Below are positions 1 to 10,283 of a stretch of DNA of 64,000 nt, in pieces. Positions within the stretch are counted from its first letter, which is position 1. Every line of letters begins with the position of its first letter. The notes beneath the pieces are model-generated. The model had not been told where the DNA came from, made no database searches, and saw only the letters and a program-made list of their open reading frames with translations. Both the position numbers and the translations under genes were made by a program. Source of the stretch: Alcanivorax borkumensis SK2 (GTDB lineage Bacteria; Pseudomonadota; Gammaproteobacteria; Pseudomonadales; Alcanivoracaceae); assembly GCF_000009365.1 (NCBI RefSeq), contig NC_008260.1, positions 1,151,501 to 1,215,500 on the forward strand, written 5' to 3'.

Positions 1-60
1 GCCAATTCATTGGGTGTGCTCCGCGCCTTGTAGCTCAAAGCTTGTAGTGGGTAGCTGTTT
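1..60. repeat. degenerate heptamer repeat (GCTTGTA-like)
   Basis: The stretch at about 26-53 can be read in 7-base steps as CCTTGTA, GCTCAAA, GCTTGTA, GTGGGTA. Related GCTTGNA-type words occur at 10032-10054, 27396-27415 and 47460-47473, always between genes. This looks like the remnant of a low-complexity heptamer repeat. The similarity is loose, so confidence is low. Confidence 0.35.
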
Positions 61-74
61 TAAGAGTGTTTTTT

Positions 75-605
75 ATGTCCAGAATGGTTCGAGATAATAC
101 CGTTAGTGGTTTGCGCGAGCGGCTCTACTTTGCCCGCGCGCTGTTGCAGCAACTGACTCACGATCAGGCCGATGCCACCCCAACCGTGCGGCTGGCATTG
201 CGTGGGGCGGTGGTCTTTCACCTTTATTCCGTGCTGGTGGGCTTGGCGCGGCAATCTGGAAAGACCTTTCAGGTTGCCCATACCGATACCTTGTTCAGCC
301 TTGCTGCATTGGAGCAGGCTTTTCGGGACGCGGGAGTGGAGGCGCCGGAAATCGCTATTTTGGCTCGTGCCCGTGCCGATCGGGGTGATCTGATTGCCTG
401 GCTGGATGGTGAAATGCAAACCGCACTGGGCGCGGCTGGTTTGGCCCGTCGTCCGACACCGCCCAATGAAAGTGATGCGCTTAACTTGATGGCAGAAGAC
501 CGTTATGCCCCTCTGGCCGACGGTGACCTGCAACGCCTTGCTGACAGCGTTACCCGCGTGGGAGAGCTGGTAGAGCACTGCATGGGGTATCTGGAAGAGT
601 GGTGA
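75..605 (+). CDS. DUF6586 family protein
   Basis: A 176-residue soluble protein of unknown function. It looks mostly alpha-helical, with no signal peptide or membrane segment, and resembles the DUF6586 proteins found near topA and lexA in pseudomonads (from memory). The ATG at 75 is preferred over the GTG at 66 because translation from ATG gives MSRMVRDN, typical of the family. No strong ribosome binding site is visible. A strong hairpin follows 64 bases after the stop codon, so the gene probably ends its own transcript. The family assignment rests on recalled sequence similarity; no function is proposed. Confidence 0.75.
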   Translation: MSRMVRDNTVSGLRERLYFARALLQQLTHDQADATPTVRLALRGAVVFHLYSVLVGLARQSGKTFQVAHTDTLFSLAALEQAFRDAGVEAPEIAILARARADRGDLIAWLDGEMQTALGAAGLARRPTPPNESDALNLMAEDRYAPLADGDLQRLADSVTRVGELVEHCMGYLEEW

Positions 606-668
606 AGGTCAGTCGATAGTTGATCGTAGGCAGTTGAGCGCTAGGTGCATCGATGATGTTTCTGGTGG

Positions 669-716
669 CAAACGCAAGAGGCCGCTCCCAGAGAAGGGGG
701 CGGCCTCTTGCGTTTG
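669..716. terminator. 21-bp hairpin, probable bidirectional terminator
   Basis: A perfect 16-bp inverted repeat (669-684 with 701-716) continues through five more pairs, one of them G-U, to a 6-base loop at 690-695. The arms end in CAAACG and CGTTTG, so the U-tract is weak. The position just after the DUF6586 gene suits a terminator, but the hairpin could equally be a processing or stability element. Confidence 0.5.
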
Positions 717-869
717 GGCTCATGGAAATCTCAGCGGGCCACTATCAACAGTCAATTATTTTTTGGCCTCTTTGAGCATCGCCGTTTTGGTTTAAATCGC
801 TATCATGGTAAACACGCTGTTGCTTGCTTTGCCGGCATCGCCCCAGACATGTGTACCGTGAGGAACTCC

Positions 870-1661
870 ATGAACGTTCGTTTACTGCCTGCCGTTTTGT
901 TTATCAGCTTGGCTGCGCCCACTGTGCTGGCCCAGAGCCCGGAAGAAAAAGGGCTGCAAATCGCCCAGGAGGCGGATAGCCGTGGCGAGGGTTTCGGGGA
1001 CTTCCAGGCGGACATGAAAATGGTGCTGATCAGTAAGAGCGGCCAGACCTCTGAGCGGGAGCTGCGAGTGAAAACGCTGGAAGGCACCGGCGAGGGGGAG
1101 GGCGACAAGAGCTTGACCATTTTCGATACCCCCCGTGATGTACGTGGTACGGCCATGCTCACGTTCAGCTACAAAACCCGCGACGACGACCAGTGGCTGT
1201 ATCTGCCCGCCCTCCGCCGGGTAAAGACCATCGCCTCGCGGAATAAATCCGGGCCTTTCATGGGCAGTGAGTTTAGTTTTGAAGACATGCGCGGCCAGGA
1301 AGTGGAGAAATACACCTACGAATACCTGCGCGATGAGCCCTGCGGCGAGCTGACCTGTTTTGTGGTAGCTCGTTACCCGCAAGATGAAGACTCCGGTTAT
1401 ATCCGTCAGGTTTCCTGGATCGATCAGCAGGAATACCGTACCTGGAAAGTAGATTATTACGATCGCAAGGAAAGCCTGCTCAAGACACTGAAAGCCAGTG
1501 ATTTTTCCCAGTACCAGGACAAGTATTGGCAGCCTGGGAAGATGTCCATGGTCAACCACCAAACCGGAAAATCCACCGACCTATTCTGGAGTAACTACCG
1601 CTACGGTACCGGGCTGGACGGTGCGGATTTCAACAAAAATAGCTTGAAACGCGCACGTTGA
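870..1661 (+). CDS. LolA-like outer-membrane lipoprotein-sorting protein family
   Basis: A 263-residue periplasmic protein with an N-terminal signal peptide (hydrophobic core about residues 5-19, cleavage near AQS). The body resembles the LolA-like fold family PF17131: several beta strands with WLYLPALRRVK and GSEFSFEDM around the middle. Such proteins often sit beside MMPL/RND lipid exporters and are thought to carry lipophilic cargo across the periplasm. The ATG at 870 is chosen over upstream in-frame starts because it directly precedes the signal peptide and has GAGGAACTCC in front. Its stop codon lies 17 bases before the next start, so the two genes are probably co-transcribed. The cargo is unknown. 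Confidence 0.8.
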   Translation: MNVRLLPAVLFISLAAPTVLAQSPEEKGLQIAQEADSRGEGFGDFQADMKMVLISKSGQTSERELRVKTLEGTGEGEGDKSLTIFDTPRDVRGTAMLTFSYKTRDDDQWLYLPALRRVKTIASRNKSGPFMGSEFSFEDMRGQEVEKYTYEYLRDEPCGELTCFVVARYPQDEDSGYIRQVSWIDQQEYRTWKVDYYDRKESLLKTLKASDFSQYQDKYWQPGKMSMVNHQTGKSTDLFWSNYRYGTGLDGADFNKNSLKRAR

Positions 1662-1678
1662 TCTCGCGCGTTAGTACT

Positions 1679-2962
1679 ATGAAAATCGGGTTGGTTACGG
1701 CTTCGCTGTTGACGATGCCATTGGCTTCCTTTGCGTGGGAATTTCGCGGTGAAGTGGGGTTGGAAGGGCGTTACTTTACCCAGGATTCGCCTTACCCTCA
1801 GTCGGATTATTCGACCAACGGTTCCGTGTATCTAAAGCCGGAAATCCTCCATGAATGGAACAACCGTGATGACCTGCTCACGTTTATTCCCTATGCCCGA
1901 GTGGATGAAAACGATACGGAGCGGACCCATTGGGATATTCGCGAACTGTCTTGGATTCATGTGGGCAACGGCTGGGAATCGCGTGTGGGTATTCGCAAGG
2001 TGTTTTGGGGCGTAACTGAAGGCCGGCATTTGGTGGACGTTATCAACCAGACCGATCTGGTGGACCAGGTGGACGGCGAGGAAAAGCTCGGCCAACCCAT
2101 GATTAACCTGTCCACTGTTCGCAACTGGGGGATTGTCGATGTGTTCATTCTACCAGGCTTTCGTGAGCGCACTTATGCGGGCGAAGACGGTCGACCGCGT
2201 ACACCTTTGCCGATATCCAACAATGCCTACTACGAATCCTCAAAGGAAAATCAGCGGTTCGATTTTGCCATTCGCTACCAGCAGTACTTCGACAATGGGC
2301 TTGAGCTGGCGCTGTCGCATTTTTCCGGCACCAGTCGGGAGCCGTTGCTGGTGCCTGATGCTCTCACCATGGCGGAGTTGTCAGCACTGATTGCCACCGG
2401 GCAGTTGCCGGCGGGCAGTAATCCGCAATTGACTCCGTTGTATAACGTTATTGATCAGACAGGGCTGGAGCTTCAATACCTGAACAGCGGTTGGCTGTGG
2501 AAACTGGAAGCGATAAGTCGATCCGGTCAGGGCGAGCGTTTCAGTGCCGTGGATGGCGGTTTTGAATATACCCAAGTGGGTTTGTTTGATACGGCGGCAG
2601 ATCTAGGCTGGATCGTGGAATATATGTGGGAAGACCGAGCCGATAGTTTGGCTTCGCCCATGGCAAGTGATGTGTTGTTCGGAACCCGGTTTACGTTCAA
2701 CAACGTGGCCTCCACTGAAATCCTTGCCGGGGTTATCTATGATACGCAAGAGCAAGAAAAAGCGTTTAGCGTGGAATCCAGCCGTCGTATTGGCAACAAC
2801 CTGAAGGTAACTCTGGAAGCCCGTTTTTATACCGATGCTGGGAAGCCACAAAGTGCCACGCAACTGTATCAAGATGCGCTGCGCAACGTGAATAGCAACC
2901 CCGGCCTAGGTCCCGTCAGCCGCTCTGATTTTATCCAGTCGGAGCTGGTGTATTATTTTTAG
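1679..2962 (+). CDS. outer-membrane beta-barrel protein (DUF1302-like)
   Basis: A 427-residue protein with a cleaved signal peptide (cut after ASFA, about residue 18) and a long run of alternating beta strands ending in aromatic ELVYYF. The terminal Phe is the usual signature of a BAM-inserted outer-membrane barrel. Sequence such as RELSWIHVGNGWESRVGIRK resembles the DUF1302 and related barrel families. It follows the LolA-like gene closely, so the pair may act together in moving a hydrophobic molecule through the envelope. A TTG at 1658 lies in frame, but the ATG at 1679 starts the signal peptide and is preferred. The family name is tentative; the barrel call is firm. Confidence 0.75.
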   Translation: MKIGLVTASLLTMPLASFAWEFRGEVGLEGRYFTQDSPYPQSDYSTNGSVYLKPEILHEWNNRDDLLTFIPYARVDENDTERTHWDIRELSWIHVGNGWESRVGIRKVFWGVTEGRHLVDVINQTDLVDQVDGEEKLGQPMINLSTVRNWGIVDVFILPGFRERTYAGEDGRPRTPLPISNNAYYESSKENQRFDFAIRYQQYFDNGLELALSHFSGTSREPLLVPDALTMAELSALIATGQLPAGSNPQLTPLYNVIDQTGLELQYLNSGWLWKLEAISRSGQGERFSAVDGGFEYTQVGLFDTAADLGWIVEYMWEDRADSLASPMASDVLFGTRFTFNNVASTEILAGVIYDTQEQEKAFSVESSRRIGNNLKVTLEARFYTDAGKPQSATQLYQDALRNVNSNPGLGPVSRSDFIQSELVYYF

Positions 2963-3055
2963 CATGATGCTGGGCGCCAAATACGTGGTGATAACACCCG
3001 TGTTTTCATGAGATGGCGAGCGTTGAAGTTTACGCTGGATACCTGGCTTTCTTTC

Positions 3056-3099
3056 TTGACCCTCCTGTCGGGCAAACGTATGTTTGAAACGTATGTTTC
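3056..3099 (+). promoter_or_regulatory. psrA promoter with two overlapping PsrA-type operators
   Basis: A sigma-70-like promoter is visible: TTGACC at 3056-3061, 17 bases, TATGTT at 3079-3084. Two copies of the PsrA consensus G/C-AAAC-N2-4-GTTT-G/C lie on it: CAAAC-GTAT-GTTTG at 3073-3086 and GAAAC-GTAT-GTTTC at 3086-3099, with identical spacers and centres 13 bases apart. The first operator covers the -10 element and the second covers the expected start of transcription, so bound PsrA should block its own gene. PsrA autorepression is known in Pseudomonas; its presence here is inferred. Confidence 0.8.
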
Positions 3100-3117
3100 G
3101 AACACACAGGGCAGGGT

Positions 3118-3783
3118 ATGGCACAGGCGGGAACAGTAGACCGGATTCTTGATGCTGCAGAGGTATTGTTCGCCCAAAAGGGCTTTGCAGAAACCAGTTT
3201 GCGTGCCATTACTAGTAAAGCCGGAGTGAATCTTGCTGCGGTGAATTACCATTTTGGTTCAAAAGAAGCCTTGATTCAGGCGGTGTTTGAACGATTTCTG
3301 AAGCCATTTAGCCGGGCTTTGGATGCCAAACTCGACGAAATGGAAACCTCTGGTATTCTTGATACTCCTGAATATGTGCTGGGTATCGTGTTCCGCTTGG
3401 CGTTGGGTACTCACCCTGATGACCCTCAACGGGCGGCGATTTTCTTCCGTCTTTCCGGGCAGGCTTACAGTCAGCCGCAGGTTCACCTGCGCGAATATCT
3501 TCACAAACACTACGGCGCCGTTTTTGCCCGTTTGCAGCGACATTTGCATCAGGCCGTGCCGGGTGTGTCGCCCATGGAGCTATTCTGGCGGGTGCAGTTC
3601 AGTCTCGGCGCGGTGATTTTTACCCTGTCTGGTATGCAATCGCTGCAGAGTATTAGCAAGGCCGACTTCAATGTGGATGCCAGTGCCGCAGATATCACTC
3701 GCCGTCTCTTGTCGTTTTTGGTGGGGGGCATTAAGGCAGATGTGCCGGATCTGTTAAGCGTTGACACTAAGGGCTCTCAATAA
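3118..3783 (+). CDS. psrA: TetR-family fatty-acid-responsive regulator PsrA
   Basis: A 221-residue TetR regulator. The N-terminal helix-turn-helix (about residues 10-55, including SKAGVNLAAVNYHFGSK) is nearly identical to what I recall of Pseudomonas PsrA. The C-terminal ligand domain carries the matching ELFWRV and GVNTS-like blocks (here FNVDAS). PsrA binds long-chain fatty acyl ligands and represses beta-oxidation genes while affecting rpoS in pseudomonads. Two PsrA-type palindromes overlap its promoter, indicating autoregulation. The start is ATG 3118 with GCAGGG just upstream. For an organism living on alkanes or lipids, a fatty-acid sensor would be central, but that role is inference. 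Confidence 0.9.
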   Translation: MAQAGTVDRILDAAEVLFAQKGFAETSLRAITSKAGVNLAAVNYHFGSKEALIQAVFERFLKPFSRALDAKLDEMETSGILDTPEYVLGIVFRLALGTHPDDPQRAAIFFRLSGQAYSQPQVHLREYLHKHYGAVFARLQRHLHQAVPGVSPMELFWRVQFSLGAVIFTLSGMQSLQSISKADFNVDASAADITRRLLSFLVGGIKADVPDLLSVDTKGSQ

Positions 3784-3877
3784 AGACCCGTTGTGGTGCC
3801 CATGCTGATAACCTTGATCATCGGGTCCCGCTAGCGCGCACGTTGCAACTTTCAATGCCCAGCCTGAAACTATTCCC

Positions 3878-4351
3878 ATGAAATTGATGATCAATTTGTC
3901 TGAGCAGTGGTTGGCACTGCGCGGCGAGCACGTTACTGAACGGTTTGCCATATCCAGTGCCGCTAATGGTGCCGGTGAAGCTATGGGCAGTGGTGCTACG
4001 CCGCGTGGTGTCCATGTGGTACGGGCGCGTTTTGGTGCGGGCCTACCGCCCGGAGCGGTACTATTGGGGCGTAAGTTTTCCGGTGAAGTGTTTGATGCCG
4101 AGCTGGGAGCCCGATTCCCCGAACGTGATTGGGTGCTCAGTCGAATTCTCTGGCTTGGGGGGATGGAACCAGGTAGGAATCTTGGCGGTGACGTGGATAG
4201 TTTTCGGCGCTTTATTTATATTCATGGCACACCGGACTATGAGCCCATGGGAACACCCGCTTCCCATGGCTGTATCCGGATGCGAAACGATGCGGTGATT
4301 CGTCTGTTTGACCAAGTGTCGGTTGGCACCCGGGTGACAATCACCGATTAA
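3878..4351 (+). CDS. YkuD-domain L,D-transpeptidase/carboxypeptidase without signal peptide
   Basis: A 157-residue single YkuD domain. The catalytic signature is clear: His116 in IHGTPD, then SHGCIRM with His130 and Cys132. No signal peptide, lipobox or membrane segment is present (it starts MKLMINLSEQWLAL), so the protein should be cytoplasmic, unlike periplasmic cross-linking enzymes. Its stop codon overlaps the nagZ start, and NagZ is a cytoplasmic peptidoglycan-recycling enzyme. Acinetobacter ElsL is reported as a signal-less YkuD protein acting as an LD-carboxypeptidase in recycling, and that is the role I infer. An exported transpeptidase is less likely. Confidence 0.85.
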   Translation: MKLMINLSEQWLALRGEHVTERFAISSAANGAGEAMGSGATPRGVHVVRARFGAGLPPGAVLLGRKFSGEVFDAELGARFPERDWVLSRILWLGGMEPGRNLGGDVDSFRRFIYIHGTPDYEPMGTPASHGCIRMRNDAVIRLFDQVSVGTRVTITD

Positions 4352-5388
4352 TGTCCTCTGTCTATAAGGTTGCCATGTCTGCATCCGCGTCCCCGCTATT
4401 AATGCTTGATCTGGAAGGTCTTGAGGTCAGTGCCTCGGAAAAAGACATGCTGGCACACCCCGGTGCCGGTGGTTTGATTCTGTTTGCCCGCAATTATGTG
4501 GATCGCCAACAACTGGCGGAATTGGTGCAGCAGGTTCGTGCTGTGCGCCCGGAGATGCTGATTGCCGTGGACCAGGAAGGCGGGCGCGTACAGCGCTTTC
4601 GCGACGGCTTTGTGCGTTTGCCGCCTATGGCGGCCCTGGGGCAGCGTTATGATCAGGCTCCGGCTCAAGCCGTGGGGGAAGCGACCTTGCTAGGGGAGCT
4701 GATGGCCTCGGAGCTAACCGAACTGGATATCGATATCAGCTTTGCGCCGGTGTTGGATCTGGATTACGGCAACAGCTCGGTGATCGGTGATCGCAGCTTC
4801 CATGGCGATGCCGATGCCATGATTGCTCTGGCTGGCGCCTTTATCGACGGCATGAGCGCCGCTGGCATGGCGGCCACGGGCAAGCACTTTCCCGGCCATG
4901 GCCATGTGGGCGCGGATTCTCATCTGGAATTACCAATAGATCCACGCCCTCTGTCTGAATTGGAGGCGGCGGACATGCGCCCTTTCATGGCTTTGGCGCC
5001 AAAACTGGACGGCATCATGCCGGCCCATGTGATCTATAGCGCCGTGGAACAACAGACCGCCGGTTTCTCCCGTTATTGGTTGCAGACGCAGCTGCGTGAG
5101 CGACTGGGCTTCCGTGGTGTAATTTTCTCTGATGATCTGTCCATGGCTGGAGCCCACGGTGTGGGCGGATACCCCCAGCGCGCGCAAGCAGCGTTGGAGG
5201 CGGGCTGCGACATGGTATTGGCTTGCAATTGCTGCGAAGGGGCGGAGCAAGTTCTGGATTTTCTGGGCACACAGAACTTTTCAGGGCAGGTACCGGCGGC
5301 AGGGCTGCGTGCCCGCCCGCGCCTGCCTATGGACGCACAGCGCAGGGCGGTGGCCGCTGATTTGGCTGCAGCATTACGTGAACACTGA
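4351..5388 (+). CDS. nagZ: beta-N-acetylglucosaminidase NagZ
   Basis: A 345-residue glycoside hydrolase family 3 enzyme that removes GlcNAc from 1,6-anhydroMurNAc peptides in the cytoplasm during peptidoglycan recycling. Visible hallmarks are LIAVDQEGGRVQR near residue 70, the catalytic-loop motif KHFPGHG followed by DSH (about residues 175-190), and IFSDDLSM near residue 260 carrying the nucleophile Asp. The ATG at 4351 overlaps the stop of the YkuD gene; an ATG at 4375 is an alternative start closer to usual NagZ length. The overlap implies translational coupling. In related bacteria NagZ products control AmpR and beta-lactamase; no ampC or ampR lies here. Confidence 0.97.
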   Translation: MSSVYKVAMSASASPLLMLDLEGLEVSASEKDMLAHPGAGGLILFARNYVDRQQLAELVQQVRAVRPEMLIAVDQEGGRVQRFRDGFVRLPPMAALGQRYDQAPAQAVGEATLLGELMASELTELDIDISFAPVLDLDYGNSSVIGDRSFHGDADAMIALAGAFIDGMSAAGMAATGKHFPGHGHVGADSHLELPIDPRPLSELEAADMRPFMALAPKLDGIMPAHVIYSAVEQQTAGFSRYWLQTQLRERLGFRGVIFSDDLSMAGAHGVGGYPQRAQAALEAGCDMVLACNCCEGAEQVLDFLGTQNFSGQVPAAGLRARPRLPMDAQRRAVAADLAAALREH

Positions 5389-5418
5389 ATTGAACCGTAA
5401 ACGCGAAGGACAATATTA

Positions 5419-6562
5419 ATGAACTGGGATTGGAATCAACTGCTGCAGTGGCCAACGGTCGAGACGCCAATGGATATCTGGCTGACTCAGCTGTTTATCA
5501 TTGTGCTGTGCACTGTCTCCATCAATTTTATTTTGATGCGCAGCATCGACGTGGCTGAGCGGTTAATTGGAAAAACTGAAACCCTGTGGGATGACGCCTT
5601 GCTGGAAGCCGTGCGAATTCCCGTGCGTTTGGTGTTCTGGGTCATTGGCTTGTCCGTGTCCATGGAGCTGTTGCAGGCGGTTTCACAGGAAGACAACGTG
5701 CTGTTTGAAATGGTGCCACAGGCTCGTCGCATTGCCTTTATTATCATTATTGCCATGTTCCTGAGCCGGTTTATTTCCTATACCGAAAAGAACCTGATTG
5801 ATCCGGGCCGCATGCGTAAACCCATGGATCAATCCACGGCGGCGGCGGTTGCCAAGTTGTTGCGGGTGTCGGTCATTATTACCTCCCTGCTGATTATTTT
5901 GCAGACGTTGGGCTATAGCATTTCCGGTGTGCTGGCCTTTGGCGGTATTGGCGGCATGGCGGTAGCCTTTGCTGCCAAGGATCTATTGGCCAACTTCTTC
6001 GGCGGCATGATGGTCTACCTGGATAAACCATTCCGGGTGGGGGATTGGGTGCGTTCACCGGATCGTTCCATCGAAGGTAGCGTGGAGGATATCGGTTGGC
6101 GCCTAACGCGCATCCGCACCTTTGATCAACGCCCGCTGTATATTCCCAATGCCATGTTTACCTCCATCGTGCTGGAAAACCCGTCGCGGATGTACAACCG
6201 CCGAATCAATGAAAAAATCGGCATCCGTTATGATGATTGGCAGAAAATGCCCGCCATTGTGGCGGACGTTCGCACCATGCTGGTTGAACATGAAGATCTG
6301 GAAACGGATAAGCGCACGTTGATCGTGAACTTCGATAGCTATGGAGCCTCTCACCTGGAGTTCTTTATTTATACGTTCACTAAAACCACGGAGTGGGTTC
6401 AGTATCATGAGATCAAACAAGATGTGCTGATGAAAATCATGAATATTGTCCATCAACACGGTGCCGAATTTGCGTTCCCCACACGCACGTTGCACCTGGT
6501 TGGCCAGAACGATGATGCCCCGGCAACGGGTTTGGAAGACAGCAACGCGGAGGAGCTCCAGC

Positions 6563-6576
<14 letters not shown>
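5419..6576 (+). CDS. MscS-family mechanosensitive ion channel
   Basis: A 385-residue membrane protein with about five N-terminal transmembrane helices (roughly 20-40, 70-90, 105-120, 140-160 and the pore helix 170-195). The pore block FGGIGGMAVAFAAKDLLANFFGG is followed by the soluble MscS beta domain (DKPFRVGDWV, IPNAMF). This architecture matches the larger MscS relatives YnaI and YbdG more than minimal MscS. It releases solutes on hypo-osmotic shock. The next gene starts inside its 3' end (14-base overlap), so it is co-transcribed with hpt, though the link is probably not functional. The paralogue type is not decided. Confidence 0.92.
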
Positions 6577-7875
<1,299 letters not shown>

Positions 7876-7932
7876 TAACCCTGATGTGCGCGGCTCAGTT
7901 GAACCGCGTACTGGCATAAGGAGCATGCATCG

Positions 7933-8958
7933 GTGACGTTACTGATTATCTTCGCCACCATCTCCATTGGCTTTTCCTTTGTGTGCTCCGTGCTGGAAGC
8001 TGCGTTGCTGTCTATTACTCCAAGCTTTATTGCTGGCCTGCGTGACACTCGCCCAGCACTGTATAAAAGTCTGCGCGCCTTTAAGGATGATATCGACAAA
8101 CCGCTGTCGGCGATTCTCACCCTGAACACGGTGGCGCATACGGTGGGTGCCACGGGGGTAGGTGCCCAGGTGGCGGTGGTATTCGGGGAAGCGTGGCTGG
8201 GGGCTGCGTCCGGCATCATGACGCTGGCAATCTTGATCTTTTCCGAAATTATCCCGAAAACCATTGGCGCTAAATACTGGCGCTCGTTGGCACCGGCTCT
8301 ACCGCCTACACTCAAGGTCATTATGGTGTCGTTACTTCCCTTCGTTTGGTTATCGAAATTGATTACCAGCCGAATCGGTGGCAACGAACACGATGTGGAT
8401 GTGCGTGCAGAAATTCGCGCACTGGCAGACATGGGTGAGGATCAGGGGGCACTGGATGATGACGAACATCGAGTGATCCATAATATTCTGCGTTTGCACG
8501 ATATTCCTGTGGGCGCCATCATGACGCCGCGTACGGTATGCCGCACGGTGTCTCCGACCATGACAGTGGGTGAATTTCGCGAACGTGAGAAAGGGCAGCC
8601 CTTCTCTCGTTACCCAGTGATGAGTGACAGCGGTGAAGCGAAAGGGTATATCCATAAGTCCGATTTGCTCGACAGCGACATGGAAAAGACCATGCAAACG
8701 TTGGCTCGGCAAGTGTCCATGGTACATACCACGCTGAGTATCCAAGAGTTGTTCAGTGTGATGTTGACGCAACGTCAGCATATGGCTGTGGTTTATGATG
8801 AGCACGGCACTTGGGTGGGTCTGATCACCCTGGAAGATATTTTAGAAAGCATCTTGGGCCGTGAAATTATGGATGAAACTGATAACGTGGCCGACTTGCG
8901 TTTGTATGCGCGCCAGCGTTGGAACCGGCGGCTGAAAAAGCAGGATAAACCGCAGTAA
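7933..8958 (+). CDS. CNNM/CorC-type membrane protein with CBS domains
   Basis: A 341-residue protein with an N-terminal CNNM/DUF21 transmembrane domain (about four helices in residues 1-145, with [11 protein letters not shown] near 115) followed by a paired CBS domain module (residues 185-315, including [10 protein letters not shown] and [10 protein letters not shown]). Such proteins take part in magnesium efflux or homeostasis; the older name hemolysin is misleading. It lacks the C-terminal CorC_HlyC domain, ending soon after the CBS pair. The GTG start at 7933 is supported by AAGGAG at 7918-7923; a nearby ATG at 7925 is out of frame. The transported ion is not established. Confidence 0.88.
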   Translation: MTLLIIFATISIGFSFVCSVLEAALLSITPSFIAGLRDTRPALYKSLRAFKDDIDKPLSAILTLNTVAHTVGATGVGAQVAVVFGEAWLGAASGIMTLAILIFSEIIPKTIGAKYWRSLAPALPPTLKVIMVSLLPFVWLSKLITSRIGGNEHDVDVRAEIRALADMGEDQGALDDDEHRVIHNILRLHDIPVGAIMTPRTVCRTVSPTMTVGEFREREKGQPFSRYPVMSDSGEAKGYIHKSDLLDSDMEKTMQTLARQVSMVHTTLSIQELFSVMLTQRQHMAVVYDEHGTWVGLITLEDILESILGREIMDETDNVADLRLYARQRWNRRLKKQDKPQ

Positions 8959-8996
8959 GCCATTGTGCGCCATGCGCCAAGAACGGAGAGATCAAT

Positions 8997-9965
8997 ATGA
9001 CCCGCATCTACCAAGACAATAGCGAAACCATCGGCAACACTCCTTTGGTAAAGATCAATCGTATCAGCCAGGGTAATATTCTCGCCAAGATCGAATCCCG
9101 TAACCCGGCTGGTAGCGTTAAGTGCCGCATCGGGGCATCCATGGTTCAGGATGCGGAAAAGAGCGGTAAGCTCAAGCCGGGCATGACCCTGGTTGAACCA
9201 ACCAGTGGTAATACCGGTATTGCGCTGGCCTATGTGGCGGCCGCCCGAGGGTATGACCTGGTGCTCACCATGCCGGATTCCATGAGCTTAGAGCGTCGCA
9301 AGATCCTCAAGGCGCTGGGCGCCAAACTGGTACTTACCCCGGGCCCTAAAGGCATGCCCGGTGCCATCGCCAAGGCCGAAGAGCTGGTGCAGGAAAGCCC
9401 GGATACCCACTTGATGCTGCAACAGTTCGACAACCCGGCGAACCCGGCTATTCATGAAAAAACCACCGGCCCGGAAATCTGGGAAGATACTGGTGGGGAT
9501 ATTGATGTACTGGTATGTGGGGTGGGCACCGGCGGTACCATCACCGGTGTCGCCCGCTATCTTAAGAATACTCAGGGTAAAGCCATCACCGCTGTTGCCG
9601 TGGAGCCAGATTCTTCCACGATGATCTCTGCTGCTTTAAAAGGCGAAGAGCCGACCCACGGGCCCCATAAAATTCAGGGAATCGGCGCAGGTTTCGTGCC
9701 CCAGAATTTAGATATCTCGGTTGTGGACCGGGCGGAGCAGGTCAACAACGAAGACGCCATGGCGTGGGCGCACAAGCTAATGCAGGAAGAAGGTATTCTG
9801 GCGGGTATTTCCTGTGGCGCTGCCATGTGCGTGGCAGATCGCCTTAGCCAGCAGCCCGAATTTGCCGGCAAGACCATTGTGGTGGTGCTGCCAGATTCCG
9901 GCGAACGTTACCTCAGTTCACCTCTGTTTGCGGATACCTTCACCGCACAAGAGCTTGGGCAGTAG
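8997..9965 (+). CDS. cysK: cysteine synthase A
   Basis: A 322-residue PLP-dependent O-acetylserine sulfhydrylase that makes cysteine from O-acetylserine and sulfide. Matches to enterobacterial CysK run the whole length: SVKCRIG with the PLP lysine near residue 42, [12 protein letters not shown] near residue 69, GVGTGGT near residue 177, and the C-terminal [11 protein letters not shown]. The length and the SVKCRIG motif fit CysK rather than CysM. ATG 8997 follows GGAGAG. The gene stands alone with no cysE next to it, and a 318-base gap follows. Confidence 0.96.
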   Translation: MTRIYQDNSETIGNTPLVKINRISQGNILAKIESRNPAGSVKCRIGASMVQDAEKSGKLKPGMTLVEPTSGNTGIALAYVAAARGYDLVLTMPDSMSLERRKILKALGAKLVLTPGPKGMPGAIAKAEELVQESPDTHLMLQQFDNPANPAIHEKTTGPEIWEDTGGDIDVLVCGVGTGGTITGVARYLKNTQGKAITAVAVEPDSSTMISAALKGEEPTHGPHKIQGIGAGFVPQNLDISVVDRAEQVNNEDAMAWAHKLMQEEGILAGISCGAAMCVADRLSQQPEFAGKTIVVVLPDSGERYLSSPLFADTFTAQELGQ

Positions 9966-10283
9966 CGGCAAAGCGAGCCTTGGGAGAATGTGAGATTGCG
10001 CCGGATTCGTTGTAACCGGCCATGCTCTGGCGGTTGAAGGTTGAAGGTTGAAGGCGCCGCCGCTCTCAAGGCCACCAGTAAGAATGACGGTACTATCGCT
10101 GAGAGCGCTGTTATTCGCTGCCAGCCGCTCTGTTCTTATATTCTGATTGATCACAGATTAGGGTGAAAAGTACCTGTTGCGCTTAATGAATCGCATGGCC
10201 GCCGCCTGCTTAGGAAGCGGCCCAGATGGAACCTGGAAGATATCCCCGTTATCCTTGCCGGTCGGATTTACGCTGGTGGTCTC
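9966..10283. other. 318-base intergenic region
   Basis: No gene is supported here. It holds three tandem copies of GGTTGAA at 10032-10052 and a short GCCGG/CCGGC inverted repeat at 10000-10004 and 10016-10020. No convincing intrinsic terminator for cysK or promoter for the next gene could be identified. Confidence 0.5.

Noticed and set aside
708..869. 54-codon N-terminal extension of the LolA-like gene
   Set aside because: It would bury the signal peptide and begin inside the hairpin at 669-716; the ATG at 870 has the better site.
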